A stretch of 64,000 bases of DNA from CAVSJA01 sp963728145. GTDB taxonomy: Bacteria > Bacteroidota > Bacteroidia > Chitinophagales > Chitinophagaceae. The position numbers and the translations under genes were made by a program. Positions 51,569-59,914 of this stretch are shown here, one piece after another (positions within the stretch are counted from its first letter, which is position 1; each line of letters starts with the position of its first letter). Where the stretch lies: contig CAVSJA010000002.1 in the NCBI GenBank assembly GCA_963728145.1, positions 930,001-994,000 on the forward strand. Reading direction: 5' to 3'. A model generated the notes under the pieces. It did no database searches, had not been told where the DNA came from, and saw only the letters and a list, made by a program, of their open reading frames with translations.

Positions 51569-54169
51569 TTATTGCTTTTCCAACTGCAGTTGCATGCGTT
51601 TGACCCGGTCTTCCAATTGTTCGGAAGAAAGGTCCTCCCGCAGGCTGTCGACCTTTATCGGGAAACAGAAAGGCGTCAATTTTTCAGGGAACCGGATAAT
51701 GATCCTGGATTCCTGGATGCGGTGAAGCATATCGCGTAGACGGACCTCTTCCATTTGCTGGTCGAAAACTTCCTGGTAGGCCTGCCTTAACAATAAATTA
51801 TTCTGATCATATTCCTGGAACACATTGAACAGGAGTGAGGCCGATGCCATCAAATGACGGGCTTTTTTCTTTTCGCCGGGATAACCCTGGAAGATCAATC
51901 CACCAATTACAGCGATATCCCTGAATTTACGCTTTGCCATTTCCGTTGCATTTACGCTGCGTTGAATATCGGCCAGGAGATTATCCGGACTGAATAACTC
52001 ATACACATTCGTGTCGTCAACGGGAATTGGTTTATCACTTAGCAATTCGAATCCATAATCATTCATTGCAAATGAAAAGGTGATGGGCGTGATGCGGCTA
52101 ATCCTGTACGCAAGAATCGCGGCCATTGCTTCATGTACTAATCTTCCTTCAAAAGGATAAACAAATAAATGGAATCCATCTTTCGTTTCGATCTGTTCAA
52201 TCAGTAATTCATTTGCCTTTGGTACATGAGATAACTCTCTTTGTAAGTCGAACAAAGGCTGCAATACTTCCAACTCAATAGGTTTTCCGACTCCCGACTC
52301 CCGACTCCTGACTCCCGACTTATCCAATGTTTCTCTCAGTTTCCTTCCCAGGTTTGCGCTTAAAGGCATCCTACCTCCCTGCCAACTCGGAACAATTGAT
52401 TTCTTTGCATTTGATTTTCTTGCGATAGCTGTATTGTCCCTGACCGTCACCAATTCAAGTTTTCTACCTGCCAGTGTAAACACATCGCCAGGTTCAAGTC
52501 TTGAGATGAACCATTCTTCAATCACCCCTATGAAACTGCCACCGAGGAGTTTTACTTTCATCATCACTTCACTCACGATCGTTCCGATATGCATACGATG
52601 GCGCATTGCCAGTTTTCTACTGTTGATGCGATAGAGTCCATCGATCAATTCCATCTTCCGGTATTCATCATATTGTTGAAGCGAGTTTCCTCCCGTTGTA
52701 AGGAAATACAGGATTTCCTGGAACTCTTCCCATTTCAGATCGCGATAACAATAGGTTGATTTGATTTCTTCAAAAGTTTCTTCTGCTACAAATCCTTCGG
52801 AGATTGCTAATGTCGATAAATACTGGATCAATACGTCGAAGCATAGCAACATTGGCACGCGGCTTTCAATGAGGTTTTCATCGACTGCCGATTTTAATGC
52901 AGCCGCTTCAACTAGTTCCAATGAATGTGTGGGAAGAAAATAGATCTTACTCACCGCATCGGGACTATGTCCACTTCGTCCTGCACGTTGAAGGAAGCGG
53001 GCGACGCCCTTGGGAGATCCAACCTGTATAACAGTCTCCACCGGACGAAAATCCACTCCCAGGTCGAGGCTTGCGGTACAAACAACGGCTTTTAATTTCC
53101 CTGTATGCAATTGTTCTTCCACCCAAACACGCAATTCCTGTTCGATACTTCCGTGATGCAATGCAATTGCGCCAGCAAGTTCCGGAGCTTTATTCAAAAT
53201 AGATTGATACCAGATCTCACTCATTCCACGGGTATTGATAAAAATCAGTGTGGTTCTGCTGTCATTGACAATAGAAATAACTCTATCAATAAGCTTTAAT
53301 CCAAGATGGCCCGACCATGGATATCTTTCAATTTCATCTGGTATGACCGATTCAATATGAATTTTCTTTTGAAGATTGGCTTTGACGATCAATGGTTCCT
53401 GTTGGATCTTACTAATTAACGGAGAGAGCAATACATCTTTTGCCTCTTCAAGATTTCCGATCGTTGCGGAGATGCCCCAGATGCATAGTTTGGGGTTTGG
53501 CGTTTGGGGTTTGGCGTTGGGTTCCCGAATTTCAGGGTTACTGATAAAGTCTTGAGATGTTACACTGGAAGAACGCCAAACGCCATGTTCTAAACCCCAA
53601 ACCAGTCTCGACACAGCTAATTCAACCTGGATCCCACGTTTACTTCCGAGTAATTCATGCCATTCGTCAACTGCGATGATGCGAAGGGTTTTGAAAAAAT
53701 TAGGATATTCTTTTTGCGCTAGTAATAGATGAAGACTTTCAGGAGTAATAATAAGTACCTCAGGCATTTGCTTTTTTTGCCTGGCTCTTTCATTAATGTC
53801 AGTATCACCATTTCTAATTCCAATCTTCCAGCTCATTCCAAGCTCCGCAATCACTTCTTCCATTGCCCGACCAATATCCTTGGCCAGAGCCCTTAACGGT
53901 GTGATCCACAAAAGTTGTAAACCGTTTTTTGATTTTGAATTGAAGCTCTTCGGGTTTTCATTGATGAATTGAATCAGTGCGCCGAGAAATACGGAGAAAG
54001 TTTTACCGCAACCTGTAGGTGCATTTACGAGACCACTTCTTCCATTAATGATATGTTGCCAGCTTTCTTCCTGGAATGCGAATGGTTTGAATCCTTTTTC
54101 CGAAAGCCAATTGTTTATAACCTGGAATCCGGTTGTACTTTTTAACTCCACAACCGCAAATTCGCACAT
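51569..54169 (-). CDS. Ligase-associated DEXH-box helicase (Lhr-like) carrying two in-frame repeat insertions
   Basis: 866 residues. Walker A NAPTGCGKT, VDEWHELLGSKRG (DEWH in the place of DEAH/DEVH), WGISATIGN (motif III), LIFINTRGMSEIWYQ (IV), VCTASLDLGVDF (V) and FLQRAGRSGH (VI) define an SF2 helicase of the Lhr group; the C-terminal half is the DUF4145/Lhr-specific winged-helix and beta region. Two segments look foreign: residues about 189-227 (WGLEHGVWRSSSVTSQDFIS, then NPEIREPNAKPQTPNPK), encoded by tttggcg/tttgggg inverted arms at 53490-53604, and residues about 617-627 (SGVRSRESGVG), encoded by gactcccgactccc repeats at 52287-52320. Both keep the frame. The start overlaps the M23 peptidase stop (TAATG). 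Confidence 0.88.
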   Translation of the reverse strand: MCEFAVVELKSTTGFQVINNWLSEKGFKPFAFQEESWQHIINGRSGLVNAPTGCGKTFSVFLGALIQFINENPKSFNSKSKNGLQLLWITPLRALAKDIGRAMEEVIAELGMSWKIGIRNGDTDINERARQKKQMPEVLIITPESLHLLLAQKEYPNFFKTLRIIAVDEWHELLGSKRGIQVELAVSRLVWGLEHGVWRSSSVTSQDFISNPEIREPNAKPQTPNPKLCIWGISATIGNLEEAKDVLLSPLISKIQQEPLIVKANLQKKIHIESVIPDEIERYPWSGHLGLKLIDRVISIVNDSRTTLIFINTRGMSEIWYQSILNKAPELAGAIALHHGSIEQELRVWVEEQLHTGKLKAVVCTASLDLGVDFRPVETVIQVGSPKGVARFLQRAGRSGHSPDAVSKIYFLPTHSLELVEAAALKSAVDENLIESRVPMLLCFDVLIQYLSTLAISEGFVAEETFEEIKSTYCYRDLKWEEFQEILYFLTTGGNSLQQYDEYRKMELIDGLYRINSRKLAMRHRMHIGTIVSEVMMKVKLLGGSFIGVIEEWFISRLEPGDVFTLAGRKLELVTVRDNTAIARKSNAKKSIVPSWQGGRMPLSANLGRKLRETLDKSGVRSRESGVGKPIELEVLQPLFDLQRELSHVPKANELLIEQIETKDGFHLFVYPFEGRLVHEAMAAILAYRISRITPITFSFAMNDYGFELLSDKPIPVDDTNVYELFSPDNLLADIQRSVNATEMAKRKFRDIAVIGGLIFQGYPGEKKKARHLMASASLLFNVFQEYDQNNLLLRQAYQEVFDQQMEEVRLRDMLHRIQESRIIIRFPEKLTPFCFPIKVDSLREDLSSEQLEDRVKRMQLQLEKQ
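52287..52320. repeat. Tandem repeat inside helicase, unit gactcccg
   Basis: Four copies of gactccc(g/t) in a row, encoding SGVRSRESGVG in frame. The unit is of the same short type as the intergenic repeats. Confidence 0.85.
53490..53604. repeat. Inverted tandem-repeat arms inside helicase, unit tttggcg/tttgggg
   Basis: Left arm 53490-53522 (ggggtttggcgtttgggg, repeated); right arm 53572-53604 (gaacgccaaacgccatgttc, then taaaccccaaacc) is its reverse complement with a 50-base loop. The 115 bases are translated in frame between the DEWH and SAT motifs. A related tttggcg run occurs at 41636-41672 outside genes. Confidence 0.85.
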
Positions 54170-55467
54170 TATTTTCTGATCCAGCCTTCCTGGTTGCTTT
54201 TCGTTTTCACGAGTTGAAAATCATTGAAGTTGCCCAACAAATCTAGCTTGGATCCCGGTTCAAGAATTAATTTTCTTGCGGATGTACTATCGGGAGATTC
54301 GAAAAGCGGTTGAAATGTTTTTATTTCAATTTCCCTCAATGGATTCAATTGATTGATCGATTTTATGAATCCTTTGTTTCCGTTTGGCAGCGAAACTTTA
54401 TAATAGTCTGCTGAGAGCGCTTCGACGTTTAGTGGAGTATATGGATCAAGTGTTGCGGGCTGCAACTCTTTTTCGTCAAATGCCAGGTGCAGGTTCGTTC
54501 TGGAATTACCTGTTCTTGCTATCTCACCCAGAAGATCAGTTTTTACTCTTATTTCAGGGGGAATTTTGACAATTGGATTCACAAATGGAAGAGGATCTGT
54601 AGCTCCTCCATTTCCATAGATTCCAAAATGCAAATGAGGAAGAGTATAACGTGCATTGCCGGTATTTCCCATCAATCCAAGTGTATCACCAATTCGAACT
54701 TCCTGTCCTTCTCTTACCAGTTGACTATCGAGATGAGCATAGTAAAGCGTATAGTTTTTTTGAAATGGACGTAGCCATACAACTTTACCTCCAAGGTTGT
54801 TTTCATTCACGGTGACTACGCGTCCGTTGGCAGCAGCCACTACCGGAGTATGCTTTGCAGCAAACAGATCAATGCCCTCATGGCTTCTTCCTCCTTCATC
54901 TCTTGGATCACCCCAAAAACTTTGAATGTGATTTTTCCCTGGGGCTTTTATCGGGTATGCAAGGGAAGGTCCGGATGAAATACTCACATTGTATTCTCCG
55001 CTTTGCAGCAATTCGGGTTGGATACGCAGAATATAAGTTCCATCGCGTTCAACTTCATATTGCCAGGACAAAGTATTTGTATCAGGCGCTTCAATTAAAT
55101 TATGTTTGTTGATCTCATCTGTACGCCATAAGTCTGTATAAATTACAAATCCTGTCGAAGGTCTCTTTTCAATAACGATATTTAACTTTTCTCCACGTTT
55201 CGCACTAAATCGTAATCCGGTTGATTGCGGTTTATCTGCAGCGAAATAACCCCGCTCTTTGTATGGGATAGAAATTTTTGTGGGTTGATTTAGTCCAAGC
55301 TGGGCTGCATTGAGCCAGGCCCTACCAAGTGCTGATTTTTCAAGACCTGCGTCCGAAATTTTCTTACTGTATTGTTCGTGAGGGGTTCGCTTGCTGAATA
55401 AACCCGGACCGGATGTACTACAGGCTCCAAAGGTGGTTATTATTAAGAGAATAAGAGAGTTTTTCAT
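54169..55467 (-). CDS. M23-family metallopeptidase lipoprotein
   Basis: 432 residues from ATG 55467, with a lipoprotein signal (ITTFGAC). LytM-type zinc site: HEGIDLFAAKHTPVVAAANG (HxxxD) and LPHLHFGIYG (HxH). Two accessory beta domains lie N-terminal (residues about 60-170) and an SH3-like tail is C-terminal (LNVEALSADYYKVSLPNGNK). It would cut peptidoglycan cross-links or peptides at the periplasmic outer membrane face. TAATG coupling to the helicase gene suggests cotranscription, although no functional link is obvious. Confidence 0.87.
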   Translation of the reverse strand: MKNSLILLIITTFGACSTSGPGLFSKRTPHEQYSKKISDAGLEKSALGRAWLNAAQLGLNQPTKISIPYKERGYFAADKPQSTGLRFSAKRGEKLNIVIEKRPSTGFVIYTDLWRTDEINKHNLIEAPDTNTLSWQYEVERDGTYILRIQPELLQSGEYNVSISSGPSLAYPIKAPGKNHIQSFWGDPRDEGGRSHEGIDLFAAKHTPVVAAANGRVVTVNENNLGGKVVWLRPFQKNYTLYYAHLDSQLVREGQEVRIGDTLGLMGNTGNARYTLPHLHFGIYGNGGATDPLPFVNPIVKIPPEIRVKTDLLGEIARTGNSRTNLHLAFDEKELQPATLDPYTPLNVEALSADYYKVSLPNGNKGFIKSINQLNPLREIEIKTFQPLFESPDSTSARKLILEPGSKLDLLGNFNDFQLVKTKSNQEGWIRK

Positions 55468-55496
55468 AGGGATATAATGCAAAAAAGTTGTGCCAG

Positions 55497-55604
55497 AGCA
55501 ATGAACAGAGGAACAGATGAACAGTAGAACAGTAGAACAGATGAACAGCAGAACAGCAGAATAGCAGAATAGATGAACAGATGAACAGCAGAATAGTAGA
55601 ATAA
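55497..55604 (+). repeat. Tandem repeat, unit agaacagtag/agatgaacag
   Basis: About ten degenerate 9-10-base units of the same family as 16467-16541 and the arms at 46951 and 47578. A single arm. It lies upstream of the M23 gene start. Confidence 0.88.
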
Positions 55605-55656
55605 TTGCACCCAGGAGCCGGGATCTTGCAGTTCGAGGTTTTTTAATTCTACTTTT

Positions 55657-57042
55657 TTATAAAGACTTGAGGTACTCAATAACCGCCCGCCGGTCTTTCT
55701 CGGAAAGTTTATCGCCAAAGTAGTGGCCGTAGTTGCCATATCCTTTCAGGTCTGTATTATAAATGGAACTGCCGCCTGGCTTATCGTGCTTTGTATATTT
55801 CCAACCCAGCTTTTCATAATCATATTGTGCGCTGTCGTAGTTGCGCGACCAGTAAGCAGGCCGAAGTTTGCTATTCAATACAGCTTCAACAGTTGGCACA
55901 GAACCATTATGAAAATAAGGAGCAGTGATCCAAACGCCATCCAAAGGTGGGGCGATATAACCATTAAAAGGAACCAATCGCGCAGGATGATCTCCTAACG
56001 TAAACCAGCTTCGATTGAACCATTCAGCAAACTGAGGATTGGAATAATTGCTTTTAAACAAAAATGAATCTGTCTTTACTACAGAAGATGGAACCAACAG
56101 GTTAGGATACTTTTCGTCTTCTCCATATTTCCCATGACACTTCGAGCATCGAATGATGAAAACTTCTTTGCCATTTTTCGCCAATGACTGATCGATTTTT
56201 CCTGGATAAGGAGGTGCTTTCAATGATCGTAAATATGCCAGCACATCCGGCATATGACGATCTACTTCCCTGGATTCTGAAGTATCATTAACGGTAAGCA
56301 GGTTGGAAGCCATAAGAAATTTTCCGAAGTCACCCCGGCCAAATCCATTATAAAACATCGCATTCTTCTTCTTCAGTAGCCACCATGCAGGAACATCCGT
56401 TGGTATCACCTCATCGGGCAATTTTAATTGTGCTTCTGTATTCCATTTAAATGTAATTGGATCACGATGAGCAGCGAGCACTGCAGCGAGTCGATCGGCA
56501 GGATTTACGCCGCGAACCTGCGTGGTCAATAAGGGCCCAACGGTTTTTGTTACCTGTATAAAAGAAGATGATGCTTCATATAGTTTGGGCATATTGGTCT
56601 TCAACATGCCTTCCATTTGTTCGAGCGCCTGCTTATTTAATTTTTGATTGTTTGTAAAGTCCAGGGATGAATTACCGAGACCCATTACGAGTTTACCATC
56701 GAATACCTGGGCATGACATTGAAGACAATTCGGAGCGACCACATTTTCTCCATTGAGCGCTTTCACCACTGTGTATTCATGAGAAAGATCCTTGTTCAAT
56801 CCCTGCCGATTCAAATAATTATTCTTGTCCTTCCCTCTGGCCATCAGGAAAAGATTATAAGGCAGTCCGCCTTTTATATAATCTCCGGTGGTGAGATAGT
56901 CAAAGCCCTTTTTGGGATCGCCACCCAGTCTTTGTGGACTTGGTGGAATTGGAACAGGCTCTTCTTCCTGAAACACTTTGAGCATCGATGTGAAACCGAT
57001 TCCAATAGTCATCAATATCAACAACACAAGCCATTTTTTCAT
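55657..57042 (-). CDS. Di-haem c-type cytochrome, secreted or membrane-anchored
   Basis: 461 residues. N-terminal signal/anchor (WLVLLILMTIGIGFT). Two CxxCH haem sites: CLQCHAQ near residue 97 and CSKCHG near residue 303, the latter followed by a cytochrome-c-like domain with VPFNGYIAPPLDGVWITAPY, the usual axial-ligand region of electron-transfer cytochromes in oxidase-like or peroxidase-like proteins. Resembles the rubber-oxygenase/thiosulphate-dehydrogenase group loosely; exact family unknown. Confidence 0.78.
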   Translation of the reverse strand: MKKWLVLLILMTIGIGFTSMLKVFQEEEPVPIPPSPQRLGGDPKKGFDYLTTGDYIKGGLPYNLFLMARGKDKNNYLNRQGLNKDLSHEYTVVKALNGENVVAPNCLQCHAQVFDGKLVMGLGNSSLDFTNNQKLNKQALEQMEGMLKTNMPKLYEASSSFIQVTKTVGPLLTTQVRGVNPADRLAAVLAAHRDPITFKWNTEAQLKLPDEVIPTDVPAWWLLKKKNAMFYNGFGRGDFGKFLMASNLLTVNDTSESREVDRHMPDVLAYLRSLKAPPYPGKIDQSLAKNGKEVFIIRCSKCHGKYGEDEKYPNLLVPSSVVKTDSFLFKSNYSNPQFAEWFNRSWFTLGDHPARLVPFNGYIAPPLDGVWITAPYFHNGSVPTVEAVLNSKLRPAYWSRNYDSAQYDYEKLGWKYTKHDKPGGSSIYNTDLKGYGNYGHYFGDKLSEKDRRAVIEYLKSL

Positions 57043-57359
57043 TTGTGGGGTATTAGAGGAATAAATTTAGTGAAAGTCGCGTGATTGGTCGAGAAGTTAA
57101 CATGTTGATAAGGTTGATGAGGTTGATGGGGTTGATAAGTTAAAAAGGAAACTCATTCGAGCGTTCTTAGCCGTCAACCTTATCAACCCTGTCAACCCTG
57201 TCAACCCTGTCAACCTCGTCAACCTCGTCAACCCTCCCTTCCGCGAATTACCACTTCGTAGTATTCCGTCAAATTCATACTTATGGGTGAATGAATCGGG
57301 TGCGTCCTAATTCACCTTTATGCCTGTAACATTTTTTCATCAATTAAACCTTATCAGTT
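57043..57359. other. 317-base divergent intergenic region with inverted gttgac/gttgat repeats
   Basis: 57101-57158 holds gttgataaggttgatgaggt units and 57176-57238 the inverse gtcaaccctgtcaaccctgt. It lies between the divergent cytochrome gene and the unknown gene at 57360. No complete promoter recognised. Confidence 0.8.
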
Positions 57360-57992
57360 ATGGCAAGTTGTCAAAGTCTTACTTCTCAACTCATCAAGGT
57401 GAGTGGTGATTTTTTAAACAAGTACCAGGATTTCCGAAGGGATGCGGCAAAGATTTTTGTAAATACCATCATTCCCGGAAAATCGGGTTCAGAAAAAGAA
57501 CTTGATAAATTAATCGACGCGGCATTTGAACTTCAGAAAGATGTATTGAATGCCTATGGCAAATTAACCGGGGAAGGAAGTGGTAAAATCGGCGCGAGAG
57601 ATTTACTGATCCCCACCAAAAAAGTCACCGGCACACTCTATGCAACCGAAAGAACCTTTTTTGTTGCGCCTTCACCTTTCGACAAAGTAATTGTCACAAT
57701 CCGAAAAACAGATGGAAAAGCTGGGGCTGATATCTGCGTATGTGCCAAATATACCAGCGGCGAACAGTTCAACAAGAAAGAAAAATCAATCGAAAAAGGA
57801 AAAGACACAGATGGAGATGAGGCAAGATTCGTGTTGGCGAATATGGAAGAGAAGCTTACCAGTATTCATCTTGTCCACACAGGATTTCCTACCGACAAAT
57901 TTGAATACACGGTAGAAGTGGAAGGAGAATTCAGCAAGGCAGCTATGGAAGAATTGGACGAGAAAAACCGCACCGCGGTGGGTAGTCATTAG
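57360..57992 (+). CDS. Protein of unknown function
   Basis: 210 residues. No signal peptide. N-terminal helical part (SLTSQLIKVSGDFLNKYQDF, FELQKDVLNAYGKLTGEG) and a C-terminal beta-rich half with VKVTIR-like strands (FDKVIVTIRKTDGKAGADIC) and FPTDKFEYTVEVEGEFSKAA. Three Cys. It is the only plus-strand gene besides the S74-type gene in an otherwise minus-strand DNA-repair region. I do not recognise the family; the frame is clean and the composition is gene-like. Confidence 0.65.
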   Translation: MASCQSLTSQLIKVSGDFLNKYQDFRRDAAKIFVNTIIPGKSGSEKELDKLIDAAFELQKDVLNAYGKLTGEGSGKIGARDLLIPTKKVTGTLYATERTFFVAPSPFDKVIVTIRKTDGKAGADICVCAKYTSGEQFNKKEKSIEKGKDTDGDEARFVLANMEEKLTSIHLVHTGFPTDKFEYTVEVEGEFSKAAMEELDEKNRTAVGSH

Positions 57993-58008
57993 TCGGGAGT
58001 TAGTAGTC

Positions 58009-58124
58009 CAATAATCAATAATTAATAATTAATAATCAATAATTCTTCCGGCATGAAGAACTTGTTACTAGTGAACATATTTCACCTCGATCAATTATTG
58101 ATTATTAATTATTAATTATTGAAG
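58009..58124. repeat. Inverted AT-rich tandem-repeat arms, unit attaataa
   Basis: ataatcaataattaataatt on the left, attattgattattaattatt on the right, with a central spacer of about 60 bases. It separates the unknown gene from the S74-type gene. Confidence 0.8.
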
Positions 58125-58173
58125 TCGAACAAGTATCAATGGCGGATTTACTTTCTTACAATAAACTTGGCTT

Positions 58174-59751
58174 ATGAAAAAAAATACACTGATAGCAGTG
58201 CTCATTCTTCTTTGCTTGCAGCGGACCACGGTGGCGCAGCAGAACATTGGCATTGGAACTACTACCCCCAATAGCAGCGCGCTGCTGGAAGTTCAAAGCA
58301 ATAACAAGGGATTATTAATTCCACGGGTATCACTTACAAACGAAATTGATGTTGTAACGATACCCGCTCCACCTGTTTCCTTATTAATCTATAATCTCAA
58401 TTCCAGCTTACCGGAGGGCGTGGGATTTTATTATTGGAACGGTACCAAATGGAATAAACTAATTCCAAAGGATGGTATAGGTTCCGTTGCATGGGGAATT
58501 AATGGCAATGCGGGAACAACTCCTACCACTGATTATATTGGAACCACTGATAACGTTCCGATTGTTTTTAAGGCATTCAATACTTTAACTGGAAAGATTG
58601 ACCCCGTTCTGGAAAATATTTCCTGGGGTAAAAGAGCTGGTAATTTCATTACAACGGGCACGAAGAATTTTCTGGGAGGGTATCAAGCCGGGTACCGGCT
58701 AACTACAGGAGAGAGAAATGTATTTCTCGGTTTTAATGCGGGAAACGATAACGATTCAGGATCCAACAATATTGCGATTGGTAACGAAGCGCTCGCCTCT
58801 ACCAGCCAGCATCCATATCTAAAATACTATATCGCCATTGGTGATCATGCGGGATACAATGTAGCAGGCGAAGTAACCGCCAATTCCCTGACCGAAAAGT
58901 CCGGAATTTTTATCGGCACGGCCGCTGGTTATAATGGACCAAGTGGAATAGCCATTGGTGACAGCGCATCCTATCTTTTCAGCGATTATAGAAACATCGC
59001 GATTGGTGTGGAAGCGTTAAAAAGAAATACAGAAGGTGCTCTCAACATCGGCATCGGTTTTAAAACATTAGGGGTTAATACCACCGGCGATTACAATCTT
59101 GCGCTGGGACAGTTTGCATTAATTGATAATACCACAGGTGAACATAACGTCGCAGTTGGCAACAATGCCCTTGATGAGAACATTACCGGAAACAATAACA
59201 CTGCTATTGGTGCTAACGCGGGATTTTCAGGGGGAGGCGCTATTACAAACCTGAATAATACAACGGTTGTTGGATCCAATGCGGTGGTTTCCACCAGCAA
59301 TACCATGGTATTTGGAGATCAGAGTGTTGACCGCTGGGCATTTGGTATTACTACGACCAGTGTACAACATGCGCTTGAAGTCGGGGTCAATGCTGGTGAT
59401 GGGAATGGTGCTTATTTAACTGAGGGTGGAACATGGACGAATACCTCATCCGTCAGTAAGAAAGAAGATTTCTCCGAAATCAATGGCACCGATCTGATAC
59501 AAAAGATAAAAGCGCTACGCATTCAAAAATGGAAGTATATCGACACCGATGAATATCATATTGGTCCAGTCTCCGAAGATTTCTACAATCTATTTGGATT
59601 AGGAACAGATGATAAAGGTATAAGTACTGTTGACCCGGCCGGTATTTCCCTTGCGGCAATCAAGGAATTGATCAGGGAAACTGAATGTTTGCGGAGGGAA
59701 TTGCTGTTGCTGAAATTGGAGATTGAGGAGCTGAGGCGAGCAGGGAAATAA
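58174..59751 (+). CDS. Exported repeat protein with YadA-head-like region and C-terminal S74-like (intramolecular chaperone) domain
   Basis: 525 residues. Signal peptide (LLCLQRTTVAQ). N-terminal NIGIGTTTPNSSALLEV is the typical opening of Bacteroidota tail-fibre-like surface proteins. Residues about 150-400 are a series of GxxNIAIGxxA-type repeats (NNIAIGNEAL, RNIAIGVEAL, ALNIGIGFKTL, HNVAVGNNAL, NNTAIGANAG), the left-handed beta-roll of YadA-like heads. The C-terminus (VSKKEDFSEINGTDLIQKIK, then RIQKWKYI and HIGPVSEDFY) is a peptidase S74 chaperone domain, with the Ser-Lys (SxSKK) region, which usually trimerises and cleaves itself. Probably a trimeric surface fibre. Confidence 0.82.
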   Translation: MKKNTLIAVLILLCLQRTTVAQQNIGIGTTTPNSSALLEVQSNNKGLLIPRVSLTNEIDVVTIPAPPVSLLIYNLNSSLPEGVGFYYWNGTKWNKLIPKDGIGSVAWGINGNAGTTPTTDYIGTTDNVPIVFKAFNTLTGKIDPVLENISWGKRAGNFITTGTKNFLGGYQAGYRLTTGERNVFLGFNAGNDNDSGSNNIAIGNEALASTSQHPYLKYYIAIGDHAGYNVAGEVTANSLTEKSGIFIGTAAGYNGPSGIAIGDSASYLFSDYRNIAIGVEALKRNTEGALNIGIGFKTLGVNTTGDYNLALGQFALIDNTTGEHNVAVGNNALDENITGNNNTAIGANAGFSGGGAITNLNNTTVVGSNAVVSTSNTMVFGDQSVDRWAFGITTTSVQHALEVGVNAGDGNGAYLTEGGTWTNTSSVSKKEDFSEINGTDLIQKIKALRIQKWKYIDTDEYHIGPVSEDFYNLFGLGTDDKGISTVDPAGISLAAIKELIRETECLRRELLLLKLEIEELRRAGK

Positions 59752-59910
59752 GGTTGACGAGGTTGACAGGGTTGAGGGTTGATGGGGTTGATGGGGTTGA
59801 TGGGGTTGATGGGGTTGATGGGGTTGATAGGGCTGACAAATTACTAAGGAATGCGGTTCGTCTGTTCATAGCCTTGTCAACTTTGTCAACCTCGTCAACC
59901 TTATCAACCC
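59751..59910. repeat. Inverted tandem-repeat arms, unit gttgacaggg/gttgatgggg
   Basis: Left arm 59751-59840 (gttgacgagg, then about seven gttgatgggg copies) and right arm 59872-59910 (cttgtcaactttgtcaacct, then cgtcaacc). It begins at the stop codon of the S74-type gene and lies between convergent genes. Confidence 0.9.
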
Positions 59911-59914
59911 GAAC

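Noticed and set aside
58174..59751. Phage tail fibre as evidence of a prophage
   Set aside because: It has a signal peptide, and S74/YadA-like proteins are common Bacteroidota surface proteins. No other phage genes adjoin it.
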